In this document: in pieces, positions 22,959 through 34,992 of the stretch | Layout: every line of letters starts with the position of its first letter | How positions within the stretch are numbered: the stretch's first letter is position 1 | Assembly: GCF_030272615.1 (NCBI RefSeq) | Contig: NC_081405.1 | Coordinates: forward strand, 470,070,008-470,134,007 | Reading direction: 5' to 3' | DNA length: 64,000 bases | Source: Cryptomeria japonica | Lineage: Eukaryota > Streptophyta > Pinopsida > Cupressales > Cupressaceae | Position numbers and translations under genes: made by a program | The notes under the pieces: generated by a model | Database searches by the model: none | What the model was told of the DNA's origin: nothing | The model's input: only the letters and a program-made list of their open reading frames with translations

Positions 22959-23482
22959 TTTGATAAGCCAGTTAATGGTTTTGTTTAATTTCATTTCAAA
23001 ATTTGGAGAACATGTAAATAATAGTTAGATGGATTTTCCCTCCCAAGAAGTATGGCTACACATGTTGCGTTCTCCTTAAGAGAATGCATGTTTTATCTTC
23101 CAATTTTCCTCCCAGTGCAGTAGTGCACATGTTTTGTGGACCCTCTCAGTGACTTTGTGCCCAATAGATGGCTAAGGCTATTGGTTTTCTAATGTTGGCA
23201 TTTCTTGTGCCCTTATGATTCATCATTAAGAACCGATTTGAGACATTTGAAATGAATAAGGAAGGAAAAAATTTCTTTAGGCATGAATAAGGCATCCTAG
23301 TATGTGAAACCAAATATTTTGGGTTCTCACCTTCACAGAAAGAGGTCCCCTGTGAGTCACCAAAGTTGTAGATTAAAACCTACATTTTTTGTGGGTTATG
23401 ATCAAGGTAGTGATAGAAACATGTCAAAATTAGTTTGAAGGAGATCCAAAGTTGCACAAAAGTGATGGACCGATCAGAGGTC

Positions 23483-24802
23483 TGAAAAACCAAAAAATCC
23501 ATATTTTGGGTATTTTTCTATGTTTTAGTATTTTGCATTTTTGGAGGCCTTCGGAGCAAAATTTGGGGTTGAAACCATCGTCAATCCCTTGACTCAATAC
23601 CCAAAGGCATGGTGTTAACGGACTAAAATGACATCCTTTGGAGATTTTTCTGATGGTATAATCAGTTTCAAACTTTGAGCAATGAGCAAAAGGTTATGAT
23701 CCCACCAAGTTGAGCCCAATTAGTTGCCTCTATCGAAGAGGAGGTACAAGCATGCTGCATGTTAGCATGGTGTGATTTCAGGTAGGTTTGCAGCTCCTTA
23801 CTCTTCCAAAGGCATGTGAGAGTTCCATGTATCAGTATCATGGGGTTTTCAAAGGCAAAAGGGAAAGGAATGCCCTAAAAGTTCTACCAACATGCCACGT
23901 GTTGACAAAGTGTGAGCCTGAAGATATTTTGAGCCTAGGGAGATTTCAAAAGCATGCCATTGTTTCTTTCGAGGTTAGCAAGCCACAAGAGGCACCATGT
24001 GGTGAAACCTAAGGGGGCAAATGAAGAAAAATAAAAATCCCATGTGGTCAAATGGTTGCAACAGAAAAAGGGAATTTCCAAATGGAAACCATGTCATGCA
24101 TATGGAAGGAGAATAATGGTGCAAATATCATTATGATCTAGACAATTGCAACAACCTCCATGATGGTGGTGGACATGCAGCATGTATGTAGATTCATGTT
24201 TAGTTGCAATCACCTTTTTAGATAAGAGAGGTTTTCTCTATATTAGCTTGAGGATGCATTCTAAAAGGGGGTTCACATTTTTCACCATTTTTAGCAAATG
24301 TAGTAGTAGAAGCATTTTCAATTCTATAAAACCTTAACAGATCCCTCTCATGGGTAGGATTTGAATAATTTAGACTGTGTCAAAATGGCTTTTGTAATTT
24401 GTTCTCTCCATTAATAAAGAGGATGTGGTCCTCTATGTTTTACATTCTGGAATTATTTGTGTCTCGCTATTTTATAATATTGCATCTGTAATTTCTAACT
24501 CTGTGCTTATATCTCGGCATTTTAAATCATGCATGTGCTCTTTTGATATTTTTGTAAACGTTTCACAGTTATGGATTACGTTATGCATAAATGAAGGTGA
24601 ACCTGGTTGAATTTTTGGCATATCACCTTAGGATAGGTTTGCAGTTGTTTTCTTCCTGCATATTTCTATCCATCCCCTTTAAATCTTGAAGTCAGCTTCT
24701 AAAATCTCGGAGGTTGTTTCACAAGTTGCACTAGGTTCCCATGCCTATGAAACTTCCAGACTACCCTTGAGAGTTAGCGAAAGCCAATTTTGGGGATCAA
24801 CA
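23483..24802 (+). repeat. Family D LTR (right), 1320 bp, with empty gypsy site
   Basis: It begins TGAAAAACC after CAGAGGTC and ends GGATCAACA. At about 24350-24365 it contains CATGGGTAGGATTTGAAT, the uninterrupted version of the site that the gypsy element occupies in the middle LTR. The following five bases (AAAAT) would be the target duplication of the whole array; the left partner is not in view. Confidence 0.8.
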
Positions 24803-25545
24803 AAAATCATGGCCTAAAACCACCGAATTAAGTAGAGGTGACCTTATCTTGATTCTAGATGCCCTATGATGTGTTAAAACACACTTAAACATGTGTTCCT
24901 TCCTTTTACAACTCATTTATGTGGTTGATGCTATTTATATTTCGTATTTCAAGAGTCCAAACTTTCAAAGGCCATAACTTGTGAACTGTGTCAAATTGAT
25001 GAACCGTTTGAAGTGTTGAAAAGCTCACAAACTGCTCAACCACCTCATAAATAGCTATGTTGTTTACACCCACATTTTAGGGAATTTCAGAGCCTCTAAA
25101 TTCCTCAAAATTAATTTTAAACCTTTCATTGCACCCTCCAAAAACAGAAACTTTAATATCTTCAAAGCTAGCTATGATCTTGCGATGAAAATTTACCAAC
25201 ATGCTCATCTAGCCAACCAAAAGCTTTGGGGAGAATTTTGCACCATTTCATGCTCAGATGAAAACTTACTATAAATAGTAATCTCATGTAAATACAAGGT
25301 TTGAGACACCATTTTCCCAACACCAATTAGGTTGGTGTCTACAAAACAACAGATGTCATTTCTTATGGAGGTTACTAAAAAACACCTCAAAACTATTCTT
25401 AAGTCCACCCATCATCTGGTAACACACGTGGTTGAAGCAATTTGAGGGGAACAATTTATTCAAACTAACCATAGATATAGGGTTAATACTAACATCCTAG
25501 CCATGACTATGAAGGTGGTGGCAAAGGCTTGATGTGAGAAGGTCT
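24803..25545. other. no recognisable gene
   Basis: AT-rich sequence with short frames only. A stretch near 24955-25025 (AACTTTCAAAGGCCATAACT and neighbours) has the style seen in gypsy LTRs, but no paired copy or terminus was found. It may be old retroelement sequence. Confidence 0.3.
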
Positions 25546-25702
25546 TGTTACAAGTGTGGTTGTTGTTGTACCAAAAGATTGACCTATTAATGCCCTTTAC
25601 AACCACTAGACATAGAATCCACAGGAGGTAGTTAAGTCATGTCACAAACCCAAGCGCTGCATTGCACAGCATAAGGAGACCAAGGGTGCACACTTTGCAA
25701 CA
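25546..25702 (-). repeat. SMART-like element 3' LTR
   Basis: 157 bp; aligns with 25757-25915 with scattered substitutions. On the minus strand it follows the purine tract at 25703-25714. Confidence 0.9.
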
Positions 25703-25742
25703 ATCCCCCCAGTGCAAGAAAGGGGTTTGAACCTGTGACCAA

Positions 25743-25754
25743 GCTTTGATACCA
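25743..25754 (-). other. primer-binding site of the SMART-like element
   Basis: Minus strand TGGTATCAAAGC, eleven of twelve bases matching the 3' end complement of initiator tRNA-Met. Confidence 0.8.
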
Positions 25755-25756
25755 CT

Positions 25757-25915
25757 TGTTATAAGTGTGGTTTTCATTGCACCAAAAGATCGGCCTGTTA
25801 ATGCTCGATACAACCACTATACTTATGGAATCCACGAGAGGCGGTTAAGCCATGTCACAAACCCGAGCGTTGTGTTGCACAGCACAAGGAGACCAAGGGC
25901 AGACACCTTGCAACA
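25757..25915 (-). repeat. SMART-like element 5' LTR
   Basis: 159 bp; the first LTR in element orientation, starting TGTTGCAAGG on the minus strand and ending CTTATAACA. Confidence 0.9.
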
Positions 25916-26589
25916 GGTCTTTAAGGCCCAATATATCTTGAGGAAATTGATGATGTATTAGAAAATGGGGGAGTTGATAAATGAATTCCCCTACTCTAGG
26001 ACTACTATGTTGGACAAAAATAGGGGAGAGTGGTGTCATGACTCCCAATAGTCATGAAGGTGGAGGTGGAGATTTATGAGGGCAAGAAGTTGGTGATTGC
26101 TCAAAATATTGTGTTTCTACAAAAATTGAGGGGGATGAGCTTGGAAGAAGGAGGAGAGTGGATTAAAAGCTACCTGAATATTGATGCAACTTGGAGATGG
26201 ATGATCATGGCTATATCATCAAAGAAGAGATAAATAACGAGCTTGTGAATGAGTGTATCAAAGTAAAAATGAACAAGATGGATTGCAAAGATTGAAAACC
26301 TAATTACACAGTAAAAAAGAAAGAAAGGATGACCTATATGCCAAGGGATGTTTTACTACCTATATTAAATACTATGAAAATGATTTTTGAATGGGTAGTT
26401 TAGATATAACATTGCAATTCTCAAGACCACCATTTTGTTGTGAAGGTGGCTTTTTGTTTTCATAGTAGTTATTAGAAAAAGGGATATAGTTAGCATACAT
26501 CCTTGATGGTGGACATTGATACACAAAATAGAAATGTAAAAGTTTTTGGAAGCTAATACAATGGGTGTTGCCCCTTATTAACTATTTAC
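25916..26589. other. no recognisable gene
   Basis: Host-side flank of the SMART-like insertion. A plus-strand frame can be read in pieces (for example MKVEVEIYEGKKLVIAQNIV near 26050) but it is short, broken by stops and matches nothing I recognise. Confidence 0.3.
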
Positions 26590-29460
26590 TTACCAAAAAA
26601 AAGTATTTGATAATCAATAACCTTAATAATAACATAATGATCTTCCTAACTCCTCGTATAGCCCAAATTTAATGTAAAATCATAAAAAAATTGGTACCAC
26701 ATCTTTGGTGACTATTTCAAACCATATAAAGATATATTTAACTTGCAAGCTAATTGTTCTTTTCCTTTCACCATGAAACTATTAGGTTATCACATATAAA
26801 TCTCCTCCTCAAGATCTCCATGCAAGAAAGTAGTTTTAACATCCATTTTCTCTATCTCAAAATCACAATTACCAACAATATAAAATATGAATCTACTAAA
26901 AGTCAATTTAGCAACAAGAGAGAAATTTTTCACTAAAATTAACTCCCTCTCTAGGAGTTGACGTTGACCATCCTTTTGTCCTTGTATCACTCTAGTCAGC
27001 CATTTGTGCCAAATTTATTTTTAAATACCCACTTGCATCCAAATGTCTTCCTTCCTTTAGGAAACTAACAAGATCTTGGGTGTCATAAATTCCAAGTCCA
27101 TCACCTCCTCTTGTATATCCTACATCTAAGACTCACTTTCCACTAAAGATAGAACCTCCCTAAAAGATCTACATTCATTTTCAGTATACAAAAAAGAAAA
27201 CACACAATAGAAATCTAGTGGGCTATACCTGTCAACTAGATTTTGTTACCTTATGAACCTCCTCAAGGTAGGAGTAATGGGATTTACCTATTAATATTCA
27301 TTTATGTGCTCATCCTACATATTATCTAAACTTTGTGAACCCTCTTCTTCTTCTCCATCTTGATATCCATCTAAATGTTCTTCCACATGTGCATCTTCCT
27401 ACTTCTCAATCTTTGTCTCAAAGTGCATTGTCTTTGTCTTCTCATTCACTTGTTCTTCACCTAGGTAAGCTATAAACTCCTTGATAATCACATCTCTAGA
27501 AAAGATCATTTTACAGGTTAGATTATTCCAAAGCTTAAATTTTTAAAATTATTATTGTAACCAACAAAGATGCATTTTTGAGCTTTTCGATCTAATTTAG
27601 ATTGCTTCTCCTAAGGCACATGAACAAAAGTATCACAACCAAAGACCCTTAAGTGTGAAACCAAATGCTTCCTATCAGTTCACACTTCATAGATTCTATC
27701 CAAAAGCATTTATCAATATTAGCACCACTTAATATGCTCCTAACTCTTTCCATTAAGGTTTAATTTATTCTTTCTATTGCCCCATTTTTTGGGGGAGTGT
27801 AAGGAGTAGTCTTCTGCCAAAAAATACCAACATGCTTATAAAACTCATCAAATTACCTAAAACAATATTCACCCCCATTGTCAAATTTCAAATTTTTTAT
27901 CTCATTATCTGATTGCTTCTTAACCAAAGCCTCAAATTCCTTAAAATTAGTGAAAATTTGAGATTTAGAATGCCTAGAATAAATCCAAGTGTATTATGAG
28001 ACATTATCAATGAGGGAAACATAATATTGAGATTTACCTAAATAATCAACATAAATTCGAATGAATAATTTCCAATGGAATCTTTGTCTTATAAACTCCT
28101 TTAGGGAATGATGATCTATTCTATTTACTAAACACACAATTCTCACAAAAATCATTTTTACTGATGAAATAATAAAAAATAGTATCAACCAACTTTTTAT
28201 TAAGAATTCTCTTAAGACCCTTTTCACTCTGACCTATGGTTCCGTATCATACATGCATTTTGAGTATGAGTAACATTGGTATAAATACAAAAATAAGAGG
28301 TATTTAGCCTAAAAAAACTCATTACTTGAGATCCTTTAGCTATCCCCAAAATGTCTCATATCAATCTAGAACCAAACTTGTCAAATGTCACAAGCATTCT
28401 AGAATCATTGAGTTTAGATACAAAAACTAGATTTCTCACAAGTCTTGCAATATGCAAAACATTATCAAGAGTTTTTATCCTCTCATCATTGAAACATGAA
28501 TTTACCTTTCCCTTTCCAAAACTCTACTTTATGTTGTTATCACCAGTGGAAACCCCTCCCTTGTCATGTGTTTTTTTATGAGACAAACCACCCCTAGTGA
28601 GGATTCATATGGTCATAGAAACTCGAATCAATAAGAATCATTACTAATAGTGTTAGCTAAAATCAAAAAAGAATTAAAATCATCATTGAAGGACTTTTAT
28701 GTGAAGGAAGCAAAATTATTTTTCTTAAATGTACAATCCTTCTTCGCATGCCCTTTTTCACCACAACTCACAACACTTTTCTCTTTCTAGGGAGTTTAGA
28801 GCATCCCTTATACTTATCCCTCTCTTTATCCCATTTAGGCCCTTTCTCTTTGGACCTACACTACACATACAAGGCATCTTGGGGGCCAAAATTCATAGAA
28901 TTTCTTAAGTCATTTCTTCTAAAAGAATTATTCCAACAATGTTTTCCATATTTGGCTTTGCATTGCCACTACTAATTGCAAAAAAATTGTTTTCCCAAGA
29001 TTCATGCAAAGAACAAAGAAATATTTACACAAAGATCACTATCTTATAACTTAGCATATATACATGCAAGATAACTTGTAATAAAGTTAAATCAATTTAA
29101 ATACTTCGCAAATGAATCACTATCTTTCAATTTTAAATAATACAACCTCTTCTTGAGATATAGCTTATTGGACAAATTTTTATTTTTATAAATATCACCT
29201 ATCCTCCTAAAAAACTTGTATGTGGGTTCTTATGTTGAGACATTCAAGAGGAAATAATTTATAAAACAAAATCAAATGGTTCACTATGCCTTCTTGTCCA
29301 ACTTCTTCCAATCATCATTGGTCATAGTAGATGGATTTATTTATTGTGAAATGAGAAACCACTGGTCTCTTTCTTCCAAGAGATTCTCCATCTTCAATTT
29401 CTGCATCTTGTAACCCATTCCATTGAATTTCTCAATATGTTGGTGAGAAATAGAAACCAT
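26590..29460 (-). pseudogene. copia gag-pol, truncated in RT (element G)
   Basis: The minus-strand frame starts at ATG 29460 (MVSISHQHIEKFNG) with copia gag. A zinc knuckle reads VVSCGEKGHAKKDC near 28740-28780, with the first Cys changed to Val. The protease site reads IDSSFYDHM near 28610-28635, with Gly changed to Ser. An integrase piece GKSQYYVSLIDNVS ends near 27997. RT appears as KMDVKTTFLHGDLEEEIYM (26790-26846) and SLYGLK-SPKMWYQ (near 26690-26730). The sequence loses similarity at about 26590, before the YVDD region, so the rest of RT, RNase H and the 3' LTR are missing. Stops and shifts are frequent throughout. It is too damaged to be active. Confidence 0.75.
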
Positions 29461-29591
29461 GATTTATAATCCTCTTCTCAAATTTGTTAAAGATCACACA
29501 ACAAAATCTCCCACTATCGCAAAAAGACTTCAACATATAAAGAGAAATGCATCTCCCTCTCAACAAAATTGTTAGTTATAATACCAAATAT

Positions 29592-30148
29592 TGAATACAA
29601 GGTGAAGAAAACTTGCAATATTGCCTTCTTTATGTAATTGAAAATTTGAAAATTAGATTACCAAATCTAAAATAAGAAAGTGATTGCAACAATCAACATA
29701 ATATAAAAAAGAAACAACCAAATGGGACACCAGATTTACATGAAGAAAACCTTTAAGGAAAAAACTCCACCAACAAAAGTGGGCAAGTATATTATTAATC
29801 TTCTTAAGACAGATCTTAACAATAATACACTTCACTTCACTTCTCCAATCAAATCTACCAGCATCTAGATACATGCAAATGAATTATACAAAATTCTTAG
29901 TCACTCCAATTTATAGAAAACTAAGGGAGGGAAAACAGTTGTGGTAACCCGAAATAAGAGGTAGAAAACCACTTGCAAAAACCCATGCCCTAGGATAATG
30001 CACAACAAAGAGACATCATAAAATATTAATTTCCTTCAAATGGCTCCAACATGGGTGCCTAACCCATAGCAAATCAAATATTTGGCTTCTCAAATTCTCC
30101 ATAATTCCTTGATGACTCTTTGGATCACTCAATAGATGACCTTTCACC
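29592..30148 (-). repeat. element G 5' LTR, part
   Basis: In minus orientation this precedes a degenerate primer-binding site (TGGTATTATAAC, plus 29574-29585) and gag. The LTR is cut at 30148 by the copia at 30149-35966 and probably continues at 35967; the far end is uncertain. Confidence 0.45.
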
Positions 30149-31371
30149 TATTGAATATCCAGGCAACTGAGAGGGGAGGTGAATCAGTTGATAACTTAAA
30201 AACAATTACTTTTCTTTTTCTCACTTTTGTATCCAAACCAATAGAATCAATTAACATAGTTATAGCATAGAAACAAAAGCAAAGTGTAGATCACATAATG
30301 AACACTAGATATGACGTGGAAAACCCAAGAAGGGAAAAAACACAAAGAATGTTTTGATTAAGTAAAAACATGTATTTGAAAGGTACCCAAACCTTTTACA
30401 AGCCAGGAGAACAGAAAAGCATAAAAAAGTGCCTGATCACTTCAAAAACTTAAAATGAACCCATCGGAAGGGCACAACTTAAAACATCATTACATAATTA
30501 CATAAAACTCAGAACAGACAGCAACAGGAAAGCAAAAGACAGCAAAGAGACAGAGCCAAGGACAGCAACTGGAACTAAATACTATTCAGGATCTCCTCAG
30601 CGTGAACAACCATTTGTTTCATGTTGTTCGTTGAGGTCTTCATATCCTCCAGCTCACTAATAGAATGCTCACTGCAGGTGGGCTCACAAACCAAAAAAAG
30701 GCTCATTATCGAAGAAAGAGAGAGAGAAAGAAAGAATCCACCACTAAAACACAATCTGCACAAACTAGACTGCTTTTGGTTCAACAAAAGCAATTCACTC
30801 ACTCACATCACCAACAATCAAATCTTTCCTTTCCAACCTCACATATCTTCAAAACAATGTCACACTTTTTCTATATCTAACATAATCAGATCATCCTCAT
30901 ATATATACTATTTTTCGAGAAGCATGGTCTTCCAAGTCGACCAAGATAGGGATCTAAAATAGGTCAGCACTAAACGTTCCAGTGGTGGGAAGGAATGAGT
31001 AGTAGAACATACCTCAATACACATCAACAAACAAAGAAACATGTTACACTCATTGCAAATTCTGAACCCAAGAATCATGATATACATGCTACACCAAAAT
31101 CTTCTACACATCCTTGAATTTTGGACTTAGTCTGGACCCAAACACCATTGCCCAAAGGAACAAAGATAAGAATTGGACCAAGATACACATTAACACCATA
31201 TTCAATAATCTGAGAAATATGGATCACCAATCACATCTTCTGGAGCACCAAATATTTTAGGAACACATATTTCGGATCACCAATATCAAGAACATCAGAG
31301 ACATCAATGCCAACCAATATGTTGACATCAATGACAACACCATCTCATTAATGACAATCACATCTACAACA
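30149..31371 (-). repeat. element F 3' LTR, 1223 bp
   Basis: Matches 34993-35966 at both ends; contains about 250 bp (roughly 30345-30665) not present in the other LTR. Short frames within it are not considered coding. Confidence 0.85.
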
Positions 31372-31639
31372 ATCTCCCCCTTTCTCATTGATGACAACAT
31401 CCATCAACAATAAACATAAAACAATCTCTACACAACAAAACAACCATATGAAACTGTCAAACTATCAAGATCTCTCCCTCTTTGACAACAATGACAAAGG
31501 CAGGCTGAAAAACTCAATCCTGCTCCCCCTAAGAGGAAGCACCCAAGCATCAGTCCAGATAAAAATATGCAATCTTCTCATTGGACCAATGCACATCCAA
31601 ATGCACATTAGTTCAAACTAGAAAAGGGTAATACCCCTA

Positions 31640-34600
31640 ACTGCTAATGGAGATACTCAAAAGTATCCTTACATAATGCCTTCATGAAGATATCTACAAT
31701 TTGCTCTTTTGTAGGTACATACTCAAGCTTTACCTCATTGTCCAATACCTTTTCCCTCTAGAAGTGATACCGAATGGATCTATGCTTTGTTCTAGAATGT
31801 TGTACCAGAATCTTGGAAATGTTTATTGCACTAGTGTTATCATGCATAATAGAGAAAGGTTCATTGAATGTTACAGCAATATCCTTCAAAGTTTGTCTCA
31901 TCCATAAAATTTGTGTACAACATGAAGATGTTGCAATGTATTTTGCTTCAACTGTAGATAAAGAGACAAAATCCTGCTTCTTACTTGACCAAGCCACTAA
32001 CCAGTAGCCTAGAAAGAATGCTCCACCACTTGTACTTTAATTGTCATCAACACTTCCAGCCCAATCTGCATCAGTATAAGTTGTATGAGTAAAATCTGAA
32101 CTTTTGAGGTACCACAAATCAAATTCTTTTATTCCCTTTAGATATCTAAAGATAATTTTTACTACCACAAGATGAGATTATTTTGATTCTTGCTAAAATC
32201 TAGCTACAAAACAGACTGCATACATGATATCTGGTCTAGTAGCAGTCAAATACAATGGTCCTCCAATCATTGATTTGTACTGACTTGCATCTGCTTTAGT
32301 GTACTTATCATCTTTTGTCAACTTGGATCCGGTGGTCATAGGTGTACATACCAGTTTGGAGTTCTCTAAACTGTACTTCTTCAACTATTCCTTGATGTAT
32401 TTAGACTGAGAAATGAAAATTCCTTTATCATTTTGATTAACTTGCAAACTAAGAAATAAATTTAACTCACCAATCATGGACATCTCAAATTCCTTCTACA
32501 TCTCATTAGCAAATCTTCTACACATTCCTTCATTACCTCCAATAATCTGATCAATTGAGTGATTCTCTTAAATATATCTTGGAGTCTTAGATGTTGATGT
32601 TGGATCTTCCTGAGCTTCCTTTTCTTCTTCTCTTTCTCTGATCTTCTCTTCTCTTTTTTTGTCATTCGGTTCATCAAATTCATATCCTGTCAGTTTGGTT
32701 GATTCTTTAAAAGTGTCTTCACCAACCTTCACATTTGCACTTTCAACAATCTTGTTCAGCCTTTTTGGTAACATCGATATGTATTTCTTCTTGTAGAGTA
32801 TCCTATAAATATGCCTTCATCAGCTCTATTGTCAAACTTTCCAAGATTATCATTATCTCTTTGGGTGTAGCACTTGCTTCCAAATATCTTAAAATATTTC
32901 TCTATTGGAGTTCTACCATGCCATAGCTCATAAGATGTCTTTCCATGTCTTTTTTGGTGTAAAATTTTGTTAAGAGTGTAGATTGCAATATGAATTTCTT
33001 CTCTCCAATGCATTTTCGAGAGTTCTTCTCCTTTGATCATTGTTCTAGTTGCTTCCTGAATTGTCCAATTCATCCTTTCTACTACACCATTCTATTGAGG
33101 TGTTCTCGGGGTAGATAACTATCTTTTAATACCATGTTTCTCACAGAAATTGTTAAACTCATCAGAAGTGAATTCTCTTCCTCTTTCAAACCTCAAACAC
33201 TTAATTTTTTTGTCAACTTCATTTTCAACTTTAGCCTTGAATATTTTGAATTTCTCTAAATCTTCTAACTTTTCTCTCAAAAATGCAACCCATGACATTC
33301 TAGAGTAATCATCAATCAATAACATGAAATAAATCTCTCCTTGTATACTCCTTGTTCTGGTCAAACCACATACATTTGTATGCACTAAATCCAACAATCT
33401 GGTGGACGAATGCTCCTTTCCTCTATAGGTTTTTTTTTTCTATTTTCCAACTTGGCATTCTTTGTACATGTTATCTAGCTTGGTCAGCTTTGATAAATCT
33501 CCCACTACACTTGATGAACTGATCTTCACTAGGTTGTCAAAATTGATATGACACATCATCTGATGCCAAAGCCAACTATCATTTATTTGAGACAACAAAA
33601 AATGTTGCATAGCTCCTTCTAGTAGATACATGTTTTTGCTAGTCATTTTCCCTACTGCAATAACAATTTTGGATCCTTTTCGAATCTCACAACCATCATC
33701 CTGAAAGACAAAATTGTATCCATTTTTTCACATCTATCCAACACTTAAAATATTATAATGCAAACCCTTCACATAGTAAACATTATCAGTATTATTCTTT
33801 CCATCAAAAGAATAGAACCAATTCCCATAATTTGTGTTGTCTGATTATCTCTAAACTTAATAGTACCACCATGATACTTATCAAATTTCACAAACTTACT
33901 TTTGTCACCAGTCAAATGATTTGAACATCCACTATCAATCAACCACTCATTTATATCTCTTCTATCATGTAAAGCAATAGAAACAATCCTAGGGATATCA
34001 AATTTAGGAACATCTCTTTCTATCAAGAATAAACAATCACCATCTTCATATTTTGATTCATCATCTAAAATGATAGCATCATCTTTGACATAATATGCTC
34101 TCTTATTGAATTATTCTTTTTTGTCTTTATATTTTTTACTTGAATTTCTTTTCGGACACCTAGTAGAAATATGATCAATCTTTCCACATATAAAACATTT
34201 AAGGGGCAGCATACCTTTGTATTTGTCAATGTCTTTCTTTAATTTTCTCACAAATTTTTCTTCCATCTCATTTGAACTTACATATTCTGGATCATCTTCA
34301 GATGCTTTAAATGCAGACTCAGACTTAGGCTTGTCTTTTTCAAACTTCCTTATCTCAAATATTGATAGATCTCCATACAACTACTCTCTAGAGAACTTCT
34401 TTGGGTCATAGGTTTCTTCAATAGTCGAGATCTTGCCATTGTAACTTTCTAGTAGGGACATCAAGATCTTCTCAATTATATATTCATCTGACAAAGTGCT
34501 TCCAATCTCTCTAATCTCATTTACCGCACTATCAACCTTTTGAAAATAGCTAGTTATGTCTTCTCCTTCTTCTATTATCAAGTTTTCATATATGCGCTTA

Positions 34601-34929
34601 GTTGTTAGCTTCCTTGATAATTTCACTCTGGGATTTCCTTCATAGATATCTCTGAACTTTTCCCAGACCTCATAAGTAGTATTCAATGAAATAACCTTTG
34701 TCAATTCAATTTTAGATAAAGCACTAAAGATAGCATACCTTGCCTTTTCATTCTCTTCATAAGCTTAAATCTCACCAGGACTGGTAAGACCATTTGTCGG
34801 TTGAACATACTTAGTTTCCACTACTTTCCATGTATTGTATCCCAAAGATATCAAATATCCCCTCATCTTCACTTTCCAAAAACTATAGTTGGATCCCTCA
34901 AAGATAGGAATAGTTAATTTGTGTGCCAT
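31640..34929 (-). pseudogene. element F gag-pol with internal RT deletion
   Basis: The frame opens at ATG 34929 (MAHKLTIPIFEGSNYSFW), typical of copia gag. The zinc knuckle CFICGKIDHISTRC (near 34155-34200) is intact and the protease site WLIDSGCSNHLTGD (near 33910-33950) is kept. In integrase the first Asp region reads HTNVCGLTRT (Asp to Asn), the second reads FERGREFTS (Asp to Glu) and the zinc domain reads MYKECQVGK with Tyr for the first Cys. Near 32540 the text jumps from the pre-RT linker (IDQIIGG) straight to the segment after the catalytic motif (CRRFANEM), so roughly 0.7 kb of RT including YVDD is gone, judging by element A. RNase H (STVEAKYIATSSCCTQILWM, 31880-31960) follows. Not functional. 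Confidence 0.85.
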
Positions 34930-34978
34930 CGGATCAAGATCTACCTCAAGCAGTCAAGCTCTTTTCCAAAGAACCAAA

Positions 34979-34990
34979 TCTCTAATACCA
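34979..34990 (-). other. element F primer-binding site
   Basis: Minus strand TGGTATTAGAGA, two transitions from TGGTATCAGAGC, two bases after the LTR end. Confidence 0.7.
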
Positions 34991-34992
34991 AT

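Larger units (their letters stand above)
2528..24802 (+). mobile_element. Family D non-autonomous LTR array, interrupted by two insertions
   Basis: The order is internal region 1 (2528-4433, 5' end cut by the copia), LTR (8859-9732 continued at 20695-21147), internal region 2 (21148-23482) and LTR (23483-24802). The two internal regions align over most of their length with the same landmarks, for example the glutamine/glutamate-rich frame and the shared segment before the LTR at about 4254-4430 and 23305-23480. The two LTRs, about 1327 and 1320 bp, start TGAAAAA and end ATCAACA. Internal regions of about 2.3 kb hold no RT, RNase H or integrase, so the family is non-autonomous (LARD-like). A chain of LTR-internal-LTR-internal-LTR is the expected product of ectopic recombination or tandem insertion. 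The left LTR is outside the window or lost. Confidence 0.75.
25546..25915 (-). mobile_element. SMART-like micro LTR retrotransposon, 370 bp
   Basis: Two direct repeats of 157 bp (25546-25702) and 159 bp (25757-25915) flank only 54 bp of internal sequence. Read on the minus strand, each LTR starts TGTTGCAA and ends TATAACA or a close variant. The 5' LTR is followed after two bases by TGGTATCAAAGC, one mismatch from the initiator-Met primer-binding site TGGTATCAGAGC, and a purine tract (CACTGGGGGGAT) precedes the 3' LTR. The exact duplication GGTCT flanks the element (25541-25545 and 25916-25920). There is no coding capacity, so it would depend on proteins from another copia element. Size and layout match the SMART class of plant micro-retrotransposons. 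Confidence 0.9.

Noticed and set aside
30575-30962. Frames of 71-113 codons around 30.6-30.9 kb
   Set aside because: They lie inside the element F LTR and are not shared as open frames with the other LTR.
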